A DNA stretch of 64,000 nt, from positions 47,361,797-47,425,796 of the forward strand of contig CM049321.1 in the NCBI GenBank assembly GCA_026874595.1, read 5' to 3'. Positions 1 through 11,538 of the stretch are shown one piece after another. The notes under the pieces were generated by a model, which saw only the letters and a list, made by a program, of their open reading frames with translations, was not told the origin of the DNA and made no database searches. The stretch comes from Sipunculus nudus. Lineage: Eukaryota > Annelida > Sipuncula > Golfingiida > Sipunculidae. The translations under genes and the position numbers were made by a program. The first letter of the stretch is position 1, and each line of letters opens with the position of its first letter.

Positions 1-125
1 AACCAAAACAAGCAGCATGTGTACGGTGATATCCACGTTTTCTGGCCATTTTTTTTTTTTTTATAAAATCCCCAAGGGATTACCTTTCGTTAATAAAGGT
101 CAGATAGGTGATTGGGCCCCTTTAA
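1..125. mobile_element. End fragment of a TTAA-bounded MITE
   Basis: This is the terminal part of the same family as the full copy at 18827-19303. Both share the string GTCAGATAGGTGATTGGGCC just before a TTAA, and further in the words ATCCACGTTTTCTGGCC and GATGTCCACATTTTTTGGCC align. The other end lies outside the window. TTAA as a target duplication is typical of piggyBac-type elements, but the family assignment is inference. Confidence 0.6.
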
Positions 126-2443
126 ATGAAGTTAAGTGAATCGAGCCCCAAAACGCTTTGCAAGGTTATTAAGCAAAACGTATATGTCATGCAGCAGCTA
201 CAGTGTATTGATTTATTTGCTAATTATGGGACAAATGCGATGGTCTGCTAGTATGTTACTTTTAAACCAATCAGGACTCATGTTTTCATACCAGCTGCCA
301 ATCAGAGTCCTCGCACAAATATTGACTTGACCTCTTAATGGCCCAGGCAGAATTATTCAATAAGAATTTGTGACGCAGCTGGCTCGGTGTCTCTTATACA
401 ACCTGGCGTTTCTACTCGGCGTATCTGGCAAAGTTACATAGTGTATGAAGGTCAAGAACACGTATGTTTTAATCCCTTGTGCGTGAATATTTGACCCGGA
501 TTAGAGACGGGGCGCTGATTTGGTGGTGTCAGTGCAACGTCATGGACCGTGCTGGGAATTGTATGACTTATATATATATATATATATATATATATTTGGT
601 TTATTTTAATCATTTTGAGCTGACAGTTGATGAAACACTGTCTTTAGTCAAGACCCCTTATAGCTTCCAACAGTTGAGGATTTATTTCTATATCAAGATT
701 TGGGTCATTTTTTTTGCGGGGCGAACTTTCCAGGTCATCCAGTGCTAGATCATCGATTACGTTTATTTATTTCATCTGCCAGTATTTGCGGCTGATCTGT
801 ATTATGGCTGATTTTCTAAAACTGACGTTAAGGCTTATTGAAGAAGCATTCTTTTGTTGCATAAAAATCAGCTGTGCCCATCCTGTGCATGTTTTTCATC
901 TTATTGAGTTCATATTCTCTAGTAAACAATGTATCTGGTATATTAATCATGACATTTTACCCTGAACACTATTTTTATAACCTGGTGTGTCAAAAGGATA
1001 AGTTGCTTCGGTAAATCACGTCGTCATTTTCAACGTCTATTTCGTCTTTTTTCAAGTGCGTTTGTAACTTTGTAACTGTCTGTTTGAGCTGATCCCGAAA
1101 TGGTGCTATGTGTATTAACAGCAGATTACTTGGGTCCGATGCACGGACATACAACACCCGTGCATTATTTGGCCCATTGAGCACCTTGAGCCGTAAGAGG
1201 TTGGATCAAGGGTTTGTTTCTTTGATCTAATGCGTTCCGTGACAGCTTCGTATGTTAAAAATCTTTACACAACTAGATTTATCTTCTTTAATTTTTAAAG
1301 TTGACAAATATGCACCGTGTTAATTAACTAATATTTTTACATAAACTTAATTCCCAATAACATAAATTCAATAATCGATCCCTTATTACCGCTCGGCTCT
1401 CCCATTGATTATGTTGATTTGTTGATTTTCCAAAACTGACCTTTGACTAAAGTGATAATTATGGGTGATAGCTCTGCACCTGACATTTATTTTTTTTACC
1501 TTGATCTAATTTTCAAACTACACGGCCGATTCCTTTTTATTTGCTCACTTAAGGGTAACAGACCGGATGAGTGTTTCACTCGCGATTACCTTACCTTAAA
1601 TTTGGTCAACATAATACAAATAAATATAATGGTCAGCTTTAAAAATCATCCGTTATTGCGATCAAGTACAAAACGTGGCAAAAAATCAGATATATAATTT
1701 TCTCGCAAACTGTTTGTACTTCATGCCCACTATGAACCCCTCTTATATTGGACTCGGATGTTGATATAGATACAATCTCAAACAGACAGGCTTGATTAAT
1801 ACTAAAAGATTCGTTTTCATAACTATTCCATTCAAATACATACGTGGCCAACAAGAGGTGCCAAAATGAATTTCGTCTTTTTATAAAGTATGCCTTATCA
1901 GGCAGAAAGTTTCATATATTTAACTTAAGACCGTTGTTGGTCTTTGAAAAGTAAAAATAGCTCAATAAAGACCACTCACATTTGCGATTTGGGACTCTGG
2001 GGTATGGAGTATGCCCCCTATTTTATGCATAATAAACTTATCTGTGCGTTCTGCAGCACATTTTCCATGAAACCAGGCGTGCCCATAGTTAAATCCCCAA
2101 CTTTTTACTCTCACACTTTCTGGGAGGGGAGCCATAGAAAAAGGCATTTTTTGCATTTGAAGAATTTATTAGGAATATATAACGTTTAGGTAAGGCTAGA
2201 AATAGAGGAAAACAGACATGTAGGAATTGAAAAGGAACATGAATTTATTGAATAAGTGCCGAAAGCCGATAAAGAAACTTTATTGCTAAGATTACGAGAG
2301 ATATTTGATAGAAAATTGGGACGCCAGCAGTGTCACTAGAATGGATTTGGTATAGCCAAGCTAGTTAACTTGTGTTTTGAAAAAAAATAGAAGAAAATTT
2401 CTTTTTAAGGGAAGGGAATATCAATAACATTTTCATTATTATT
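126..2443. other. No gene seen
   Basis: AT-rich sequence with only short, unrelated ORFs on both strands. Apart from a (TA)n run at 569-595, I see no repeat, RNA gene or exon here. Confidence 0.5.
569..595. repeat. (TA)n microsatellite
   Basis: Uninterrupted alternating TA of about 27 bases. Confidence 0.9.
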
Positions 2444-2578
2444 ATTAGTAGTAGTAGTAGTAGTAGTTGTAGTAGTAGTAGTAGTTGCAGTAGAAGTAGC
2501 AGAAGTAGAAGAAGTAGCAGTGGTAGTAGTAGTAGTAGTTGCAGTAGTAGTAGTAGTAGCAACAACAGCAGTTGCCGC
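2444..2578. repeat. (TAG)n trinucleotide array
   Basis: About 135 bases of TAG/GTA triplets with scattered GCA and GAA variants. On the minus strand it opens as poly-Leu or poly-Thr reading frames, which are artefacts of the repeat. The many substitutions suggest an old array. Confidence 0.9.
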
Positions 2579-3759
2579 AATAGTATAGCAGTAGTTATAG
2601 TTCACGTTTGTGTATTATGTCAACTAACTTACCGCCATCTCGTGAGAGCTTCAAGAACTAGTGAACCATAACAAATTTTAGCTCGAAAGCTGATGAACTT
2701 TGAATATTCAGATACTTATGATGTTAATTGTAACCTTAGAGGAACAGACTCGCCATGCCAGTAATGTCATGATCGTTACATGGCCATGAAGGGAGACTTA
2801 TTTTAGTGTCTTCAATAGGATATGGAGCGTCCCCTCAGTCTGAGCTATATGTACTTCAGCTTCAAATTTGAGCTGCAAGTCGTGTTTCGCTTTTTAGCTT
2901 TAAATTGGTTTACACAACACATACACAGTATAAACACACGGAAACTCGCACGCCCATGCGGTCACCAATATATGTACATGTACACACATGTACATGCACA
3001 TATATACATTTATAGATTTCTATACATATTTAAAACTCACAATATTTCCTTTGGTATTATCTCATTACCAACAATAATAATAAGTTTTATTATATGGCAT
3101 ATCATAACTTGACACATATATGATATAAACATGGAAAAATGGAGCACCATGGTATATTATATTCATTAATAAGACATGGACGCTTTTACTGCATAATATG
3201 ATCTTATAAACACGTTACGTCCTTGATATAGAGAAATGACCTCGGCGATTCCTTATTATGTCTCAACGACTTGTTAAATTTTATTTCTGGATTATTCTTA
3301 AAGCCTTTTGATAGTGTCCAAAATCGATTAATTAGTGGCTTCAAGAAAAAGGTCATCTTTCTTGTATATGTTTACCTTACCTTCTGCCATTAAATGCACA
3401 GTAAAAAAACTGGTCATGATCTTATTTGCTCAGGGCCGTTACAACTGGGAGACTGGAAGAATCATAAAGTGAAAAAAATACGAATTTTTACCCAGTATCA
3501 CCACTCATAGTCTACCTATTTGTATACTCCATTTCAAAAGCCCTGTCAACCTGTTTTTTGGGGTTTTTTTGTGATTATCTTTAAGGAAAGACTTGCACTA
3601 ATGACAGAAAAGGGAAAATACGTATTATTTTGAATAAGAGCTGCTCATAAATCGTAGAAAAAAAAACTAAAAAACCGTTACTACTAAATACAGACAATAG
3701 CCTTATTTCCAGCACAGAAAACTAAATGCTTACCTTTCAGAATATTAAATGAATCTGTT
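2579..3759. other. No gene seen
   Basis: AT-rich unique sequence with a short TACATG/ACACATG stretch near 2970-3005. No exon or element could be supported. Confidence 0.5.
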
Positions 3760-4140
3760 GAATAATGAATATGAATATATTTAAATTTGAATTTTGATTC
3801 TACTGATATAATCCATGTTGGTTAGCAAGGCCAACATTGTAAATACAGCTATCTAACTAAATAATAATAACTATAAATATCAGGATAAATATAAATTTGG
3901 AACGAAATAAGAAATAAATGATCATTAATTTATAAATGTTATAATAATGTAATATAAGCAAGGCTAACACTGCCAGTACAACTATGCACTAAAAGACGGC
4001 CGTTACATATAATAATTTCAAATATAAATATGAATATGAATATATAAGTCTGAATATCAATATTAACCTGAACATTCATATCCAAATAAATATGAAACAA
4101 TAAACATATTAATATTAATATTGATAAAAAAATAACCTTA
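3760..4140. repeat. Degenerate AATATGAATATA arrays with a duplicated core
   Basis: Two blocks rich in AATATGAATATA and ATATAAATATGAATATG words lie around 3760-3905 and 4018-4130. A core beginning GCAAGGCCAACATTG (3825) recurs as GCAAGGCTAACACTG (3957), with similar downstream bases. It resembles an old duplicated element or a minisatellite-ended element. No clean termini were found. Confidence 0.45.
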
Positions 4141-5365
4141 TATAATATAACATAATGATACATATTTTAAAAAAATATGAAAAGAGAGAAGAGAGAATAA
4201 ACATTTTAAATCCAAAATATAACATAGTCATTTTATACCAAAGCCTAACACCATTGCTACGGATTTATGTGCTTATATTTATCTACAAACTGTTAGTAAA
4301 TAGAGAAATATAGCGAACGGAAACTAGATATATCAGCAGGAGCTGTTAAAAGCTTTCAACAGAGGAGCAGTTTTTATTTGTAGTAACAGTGACAATTACG
4401 AACTATCTGCTCAAATGGATGTTCAAGAGATATTTTCAACATCCGGGTTAAATTGTTACGGAAAATAGCAGCCCCCATGAGGGGTTTCGAGAAACTGGAA
4501 GAAATGAACTTGTCAGGGTTTCATAAGACCAGAATTAATCCACGGAGAGAGTTAGGTGGCAAGCTAAGGTATGCATTTCGGCAAAGTTTAAAGTGGAATT
4601 ACACCTCCTTTGAACCACGCCCAAATCCTCAAATTAAAGTAGCATTATATGGCAGATAACTGAAGGAATCCCTTAAACATTGGTATTAAATTACCATATT
4701 ATTGATGGGTGCGCTTCTTAAATCTTATATCAATTTAAGAAAGCCACTTTCCATGAAGATTTTCTTTTTTCACTCTGTTTCCCGGTCGACTGCAAAATAT
4801 AGCCTCTTCATCAAGCTCCCCGCTGGGGGCTTGGGTTGCGGAGCGCCACCGTGTGTCTGTGTAAGAGACTACTACAAAATATAATACTATTAAGGAAGTT
4901 GGTCCACTTTTGTCTACGATGTTCTCTGAAACCGCGTTGCATTTGACATTGTGCAATATTTCATTTTAAAGGTTATTGTTCAAGCAGTGAACTCGCTAAT
5001 ATGAGAATAAAATATTTTTAATGTAAACATCAGGTTGAGTATATTTAACGTGTTTATTCAATTGCATGGAGGTTATTGTCGAAAACAGCCCAACTGCCTT
5101 CGGCAAAGACCGGAATGCCTGCATCGTCGCTTTGTGATCTGGTTATTCACAACCTAGGTGTGTGACTCAATCAAGTTACAGCGAAGGATTAAGGACTAAT
5201 GAGCATATGAATAACCCCTGCTGTCAGTGACGGATCAAAGCATTATTCGCCTGATATTTTGCTCAGTCACTGACCCACTTGCTTGGAGCGTAAATGTGAT
5301 AAACATGTGACTCTTGATCCCTTATCAATCATTTCTTTTGTTAGCATGCACTAATGGTTAATCTC

Positions 5366-5367
<2 letters not shown>
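4141..5367. other. No gene seen
   Basis: Unique sequence. The region 4453-4660 stays open on the + strand for 68 codons but has no recognisable domain or splice context, so I do not call it a gene. Confidence 0.45.

Positions 5368-5439
<72 letters not shown>
5368..5439. repeat. (TA)n microsatellite
   Basis: About 72 bases of alternating TA with one TTTA interruption near 5391. Confidence 0.95.
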
Positions 5440-5441
<2 letters not shown>

Positions 5442-5940
5442 TAGTTTGCACTTAATCTCTATCACTTTATAAAGATTTTGTCATTTTGAACAGGACTCTG
5501 CCACGTAGGCCTCCATCACGTTTTCATCAATTGAACTGTATTTCCACACTTTTAGCGGTTTTCAACTTTTTATACATCTTATATAGTCCGTACAAAACAC
5601 ATTATTCCTTAACTTCCTCAGCTTAAATAAATAATTTGGTCACTATAAAACACATTATTTAGAATGTTCTCTCTTTTACCTCTACCGTCATATTACCGCA
5701 TACTGTCAGGAGGATGGGTCGGACCACAGAACTAACGAGGTATATACAAATTCCAGTTTCGTCCTTTAGGAACAGCTTCCTTACCTCAAACATACACTAA
5801 ATTCATCTTTCTTATCTTCTTTACATCAATCTTACCTTTATGTACAACTTACAATAATAATATACGTAACCAGTCAAAGATCTTCGAAAATCTGAATGCC
5901 CCCGCTTCCTGCTCCGTTTCGCAGACGTAAGCATTATAAC

Positions 5941-6158
5941 CAGGGGCGGATTCAGGGATTTAGTAAAAGAAGGGGTCTAACCAAGGAGGACTAATGACAA
6001 ATTAAAAAAAAAAAGGTACCTTGGATGGGAAAAGGGGGAGGGTCCAAGCAGCAAAAATTGGCCTGAAACCCTTTAGAAAAGGTTGGGGTGGCTGAAAAAA
6101 AAGGGGGGTTTCGGAACTCCTGGACCCCCCCCCCCCCCCCCCCAAGGACCCCCTTCTG
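5941..6158 (-). mobile_element. hAT-like MITE, family 1
   Basis: Begins CAGGGGCGGATTCAGGG and ends GGACCCCCTTCTG, matching in reverse the ends of the copies at 18585-18776 and 22580-22793. Shared internal landmarks are the GGAGGACTAATGA box, the CAAAAATTGGCCTGAAACCC box and a long C run (6126-6143). The flanking five bases are ATAAC on the left and ATAAT on the right, an imperfect 5-bp target duplication. Internally diverged, with no coding capacity. The CAGGG terminus resembles hAT superfamily ends; that link is inference. Confidence 0.75.
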
Positions 6159-6483
6159 ATAATTGACCAGGTCTTTAAGCTAAACATATACCGATGTAGA
6201 ATTTCCGGGTTTATCAATTGGTACTTCTTTAGAATTCAAGCCAATCCGGTGTCACTGGAGACGTCTGGTGGTGAGTTTTAAAAACACTCCTTTCTTGCAG
6301 TCGATTCTTCACTTGGGCCCCAGTTTGAAACTGAAACAAGAAATGGTGATTGAAATTTGAGATAACTTGTCCTATATACATTATTAAAATCATAATGAGA
6401 AGCACTAAGCTATAACTTTGAGTTATATAGTTGTATAGTATAGAGTTATATATATTATAGTTATAAAGATGTATAGTTGTATA

Positions 6484-6540
6484 AGTTTTTTTTCTGTCAG
6501 TCTGTATCTGTCTGTCTGTCTCTCTATCTGTCTCTGTCTG

Positions 6541-6585
<45 letters not shown>
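6484..6585. repeat. TCTG/TC microsatellite
   Basis: TCTG tetranucleotides grade into a pure (TC)n run at about 6548-6584. Open frames of alternating Arg-Glu on the other strand are artefacts of this repeat. Confidence 0.95.
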
Positions 6586-6586
<1 letters not shown>

Positions 6587-7394
6587 ATCCTATCTGTAAA
6601 CACACAATATTTCCCGGAATGTTACTCATGTTAGTTATAATAATTAATCATAATATTGAGGTATTTTAGAAGAGTGTTATCGTGATTGTCTGAACCTACA
6701 GAACCGTCACATGTTTTGGACGCCTTGACGGTGTATCGTTTACGAGATATATTGTTCCTGTTTAACCATAAGAATATAATACAGATTTTTAATATCCTTG
6801 TGTTTTGTCTGAAAACATTCCTCGGGTATTCATGTTAACACATGACGTCACACTTAGACTTAAAAATCTAAAATACAGATTTGCTTATTAACCCTACTAA
6901 CTCTAGTAAATACATGTATTTGAAATTTCAATTACACTGAACCATACACTGCATGCGACTATCCGGGGGGGGGGGGGCGGTCCTGCAGGGGGCGACACCC
7001 CCCCCCCCCCTTCCCCCACCCGACTTTGCTTATAATAATGAAGCTAAAATTAATAGAGGCTCGAAAAAATATATCATAAAAATCATTAAAAAAAAAACTT
7101 GAAAATATCAGTCAACTGTCACGACTGTGCACTTTCATCTGCAAAAATGTATATACAGAGATCTATACCGGGGACATTATTACTTAATCTGTCATGAGAT
7201 AACAAAGAAACTCGAGGTAATAAATCATGGATTCCAAACTAATAATTAATGAGTTAATTGTAATGATTAACTCTTTTGTGTCCTTTCCCAAATGTCATCA
7301 ATGCTTTGGCAATTGTTCTCTTGTTTTGTGTAATAACGTTATAGGAATATTGAAATTCTGTTATTTTTAATTTCCATATATAATTAAGTATATT
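6586..7394. other. No gene; paired G and C homopolymers
   Basis: Mostly AT-rich unique sequence. At 6963-7020 a run of about 13 G is followed about 20 bases later by runs of C, so the stretch can fold into a G:C hairpin. No exon is seen. Confidence 0.5.
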
Positions 7395-7530
7395 AGGGCC
7401 CTGCGCGGGGCGGGATTTAGCGCGGGCTCCCGCTCAGAATAATGTGCGGGGCGGGGCGGGCCAGATTCTAGAATATGCGGGGCAGGCAGAAATAAAGTAT
7501 GTGCCGGGAGGGGCGGGCTGCGGGTTGATA
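7395..7530. repeat. GCGGG-rich degenerate minisatellite
   Basis: GC-rich island in AT-rich DNA made of repeats such as GCGGGGCGGG and GCGGGCTCCCGC, fading at 7530. It begins AGGGCCCTGCGCGGGGCGGG. It could be one end of a mobile element with sub-terminal repeats; no partner end was found nearby. Its G runs could form quadruplexes. Confidence 0.6.
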
Positions 7531-7774
7531 AGTTATTCTTAAATTTCAGTAAACATAAATAAAACTTTGTAAATTGTAAATCTTATATAAAATGTTTTAA
7601 GCAAATGTACAAATTTTACCGAAAAAAAGGTTAATGTGAACAAATTTTAATTTATTTCTTTTAGAGTTTACAATGTTAACTCTGACTGATTGTTGTAACA
7701 AACACTGTACATGTGCACATATTTCTTTTCTAGCTATAAAGTCGCTCAGTTATACAAAATAGATGGTGCATCAT

Positions 7775-8300
7775 TAAATGAAATCTAAATTTAATACAAT
7801 TGCCCTTTTCAGTGGCAGCTGGTCTAGTCCAGAACTGAATGCTGATGTTCCTCACATACAACTGATTGCAAAGCAGGTATTCCTGCAACACCCTAAACCC
7901 CATCACCGGTACCTCACCAAACATCTCCACCTCGACTATCGCACGAACGAACGCAAAAGTAGATTCGGTGCTCAAGCTAATCACGTTGACTTCAGGAAGC
8001 CGAGGCCCGCATTATCTTCCTCACCAACGAGGAAAGATTAGTTAAAATTTAGCCTCCAGGAATAAGCCTGTACATAAAAATGAAATTAAGTTTTTACAAT
8101 ATATATTTGAAGTTGCCACACCAAGTCAAGCGCAAATGTATCCGAGACGCCTTCCCAGGTTAGCCTCAGAACACCCGATACCGAAGTCAAGACGAGAAGT
8201 CGGACGTTCCAGCAGAGCAACAGCACCACGCCCACTCATCGATGAAAGCCTAGCTGGACATCCCAGCCACCAGCATGCAGACAGTTTGGCACTAGTCTAG
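7775..8300. other. Unassigned open, less AT-rich stretch
   Basis: This stretch is less AT-rich than its surroundings and holds overlapping open frames. On + there is an 87-codon ORF at 7778-8041, then an ATG-less frame open from 8046 to a stop at 8298-8300 (about 84 codons, containing the words QMYPRRLPRL and RSSRATAPRP). On the minus strand 7730-7984 is also open. I recognise no domain. A decayed retroelement ORF or an isolated exon are both possible; no splice sites were convincing. Confidence 0.25.
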
Positions 8301-9063
8301 AACCTTTTATAACGAATGTTGAAAAAGCGATCTTCTTTTCTTCTTAAGCAGCTATCGCACGAATAAGATACGAATATGCATTAATACACGAGATACTTGT
8401 TTATATTTATATATGTGACTCTATATTTTGCGCCGAAACACACGTCCCACGCAGGCTCCTGCATGTGTTACATCTGTTGATTTGGGATGATAATTGGCGC
8501 TCTGCCTCCAAAGTTTCTCTTACATGTTTATGGTTATGTCAGCAAGATGAATGACGTCATACTTGCTGTTTATATATCTGATTTCTCACCTGCGCCAGGG
8601 ACGCATGTTCAAGGTAAGGTGAGATTAATTTGTGTATAGCACAATTAATAAATTCTGCTCGTTTGTGCCAATTAACCGTAAGAGATGAAAACATGTAAAA
8701 ACAAATGGGCCAAGGTTATTATTACGTGTCTTGTTACAGTCTCAGTGTACATGTCATCATACTTACAATTATACAGCGTAAAGTAGGCACCTTGACCTTA
8801 TCTTCGAAACTTGTTTATGTACTTGGTATATGTGGGTGACAAAACCAAAATTCACCTTTTTGGTCGGAATTAGTATATAGCGTGATGTAAGTATATATTG
8901 CGTGGTTACGCGTTAGTAAGGGTCCTGCACTTGTGCCCTATTACCCCGGTTAAAGTCTTAACCACAAGGGTTCCGCCCTTACCACCCAGTGTGAATTAAT
9001 ATGTGCACTGGTCATGAATGGATGACAGTCAAATCAAGAATTTATGACATATATATGAATAAC

Positions 9064-9065
<2 letters not shown>
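8301..9065. other. No gene seen
   Basis: Unique sequence. The stretch at about 8950-8995, with the words AACCACAAGGGTTC and AGTGTGAATTAAT, weakly resembles 34970-35020 and may be a decayed shared repeat. No gene could be supported. Confidence 0.4.

Positions 9066-9118
<53 letters not shown>
9066..9118. repeat. (TA)n microsatellite
   Basis: About 53 bases of uninterrupted alternating TA. Confidence 0.95.
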
Positions 9119-9119
<1 letters not shown>

Positions 9120-9215
9120 CCCCTTATGACTGCTTGGGTTCTTCTAAACTTATTTATTATACGTACGCGTGGATTTTACAAATATTTATCATAACTAATT
9201 TTTCATAACTTCCGT

Positions 9216-9366
9216 AGTATGCAGAGGTGGCGGAAACCGGAGAACCCGGAGAAAACCACCGGCATTGGACGAAAATCTATAATCCACTCTCATAACAATA
9301 ACGGGGATCGAACCGGGGTCGCTAGCGGAGAGAGCCGGTCTTTTGACTCAACTGTCCTGGCCCCTG
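9216..9366 (-). mobile_element. tRNA-derived SINE-like element
   Basis: Read on the minus strand it begins at 9366 with CAGGGGCCAGGACAGTTGAG and contains CCCCGGTTCGATCCCCG, an excellent RNA polymerase III B box (T-arm). A tRNA-unrelated body follows with the words GGTTTTCTCCGGGTTCTCC and GGTTTCCGCCACC. The A box is less clear. This arrangement is characteristic of SINEs; I cannot name the family. No target duplication was found. Confidence 0.65.
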
Positions 9367-9400
9367 TATCCCCCCCCCCCCGAAAGTTACAAATATGAAA

Positions 9401-9546
9401 AGAATTCTACATTCTAAGGAATGCAAGCCTCCGCTATCAAGTGGGGGTTTCCTGTTGTGGGATGCTCCCTAAACCGTATTTACATTCACTTATTTGTGAA
9501 TATTCCTTGATGACGTACCTGCATCCGGATCATGTGCTAGATCCGA
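9401..9546 (+). repeat. Dispersed repeat family C, copy 1
   Basis: Shares CTACATTCTAAGGAATGCAA, AATATTCCTTGATGA and GGATCATG...AGATCC with copies at 30216-30395 and, inverted, 44781-44964. Lacks about 40 bases present in the other two. Class unknown and no ORF. Confidence 0.75.
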
Positions 9547-11294
9547 CCAACATCTGATCGGTCCTTCATTGCCTGTAGACGATTTGGACGTGGTTAAAAA
9601 AACGTTATTCCGCTTTAAATTTTTGTTGAAACAATTCCCCTTGTCACCAAACTCTTAGCACATAGATTCTCGCCTAGTTACTGAGTTTTTTGTTGTTGTA
9701 TTCCCGCGCCCTTATCAAACCATGACAAGTTAATTTCTCTCAGTTTCTCGAAACCACTCATAGGGGCTGCCATTTTGTGTACAAACAGACACATGGATGT
9801 CACAGGTGGTCGGAATTATGGGTATACGTAAGGTATACTGAATGTATTTTTGCATTATAAGAGGAAAGTATAGTTAGCTAAGTGTTGTGTCCCTACATAG
9901 CTGACCCTTTAATACAGGATCAGCAGGTGAGGTATACACCGAGCCTGGATGACTCGAGGATAACCGTTGCTCCCCCCCCCCCCCGCCCGTCACGTAGTCC
10001 TAAACCACAATGGAATTTGTAGATGTACACAGTATTTAGTTAAGCAAGCATTAAAAATTGAGGCTATTGCTTTTACCAAGAGAATTAAAATAAAAATTGT
10101 TTGCTCATGTCAAATAACCATATATAGTAATGATTGCCAGGTCTCTCATGGGACAAGCTCGGTATGCATTTCCATCCCTTAAAATTCTGGAAGCAGTCAT
10201 TTTCCTACTTTCAAATCTGTGGCAGCTACGCTATCACAGAGCTTGATTCAGCGAGCCGTCCTGTCGTCTATTTCATGAATTTCATGAACAAGGCAATTGA
10301 ATAAATCAAATGACTCACGTACAATTATCAACGCGGCTGCCGAAGCTTATAGGCCAAAATCTTAATATTTAACCCATGACCGTTTCGAGAAGACAGGAGA
10401 AAAAAAAACTGTCAGAGTTCGATAAGGGTGCGAACATGCGTAACAAAAGCACTGAGAGGACAGTGTCTGCGGAGAGATTTAGTTTGACAATAGGAAACGT
10501 GTATCGGCTAATTTTAGATCGGAATAATGATTGTTGGATCAAGCCCAAATCCGCTAATTACAGTAGGATACTTTTCTTTTAATATTTTGAAATTCCTTCT
10601 GAATGGAGAGTGAGTGATTAAAATACATTATGTTACATTATCAGGGCTATAGCAACAGCCCATGTAATATAAGAGTCAGCTTAGCAAAGATAACAATAAT
10701 AACAGGTGAAGGTTCAAACAGAGGACACGTCGTGGTTGACATTTTAACAGACAAGATCAAAGACGTCAATAATCCACCCAAGACGCCCCTGTCATATTGT
10801 GACGTCAGCAGCCTGTGTGATGGCCTAAATATAATGCATATAGGTTAATTTAATATAGATGCAATGAGATAATATACAAATCTTTAAGTACTGCATGGGC
10901 TGTATCTGTGCATACCGTCCATGTTTGTGTATACGATGATGACAGGGGTACAAACTGGGTGTGTGTGTGTGGGGGGGGGGGGGACGCGCTCAACAGCCTG
11001 GCACAGGTAAACAGATTTGCCGGGGGTGCTTTTGTACTAAAGTACATACTTTATACAAAACACCCGGTCACGTGCAGAAGTTGGCCATAAAACCTATCGA
11101 GACCCGAAATCATACGCTGCTTTTCGGTATTTAGTGTGTCTTATTCTATTTCCTGGGCGCGGGGGGGGGGGGGGGGGGGGGGGGTCGGTCGGATGTCACT
11201 GCTTATTCACAATAAGTAAACTTGGAATGACTATAATTATAAAAAATGTGCCTTATATTTTGCCATGTTGCACGACAGTCCATGAGTACTCTCA
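9547..11294. other. No gene; homopolymer runs
   Basis: Unique sequence with C runs at 9972-9983 and G runs at 10971-10983 and 11161-11184 (about 24 G). The 68-codon frame at 10376-10582 shows no recognisable domain. No exon is called. Confidence 0.45.
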
Positions 11295-11538
11295 AAAAGG
11301 TGTGGCTCTCGGGCAATTTTTTTCAGAAATCAGTGCGGGCGGGGAATATTTGATATTTGACCATTTTTGTATGTTTTGATAAAAATTTCATATGATCAGG
11401 TAAACAGGTAAAAGCACCACATAACAAAGGAAATCTTATCAAAATTGAATTATTTTATCTTCTTGAAATATGAATATCAAAATAATTTTTCATGCGGGGT
11501 TTAAAATTGACGAGGGCGGTGCCTGAAAACCATACCTT
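11295..11538 (+). mobile_element. Inverted-repeat MITE, family 2, degraded copy
   Basis: Begins AAAAAGGTGTGGCTCTCGGG and ends GCCTGAAAACCATACCTT, diverged versions of the inverted termini of the copy at 20058-20336. The two copies share AGGTAAAAGCACCACATAAC-like sequence and ATGCGGGGTTTAAAATTGAC in the body. No coding capacity. Confidence 0.7.

Noticed and set aside
2365-2605. Poly-Leu and poly-Thr frames on the minus strand
   Set aside because: Translation of a TAG trinucleotide array, not a gene.
6229-6669. Arg-Glu and Leu-Ser repeat proteins
   Set aside because: Translation of the TC microsatellite in different frames.
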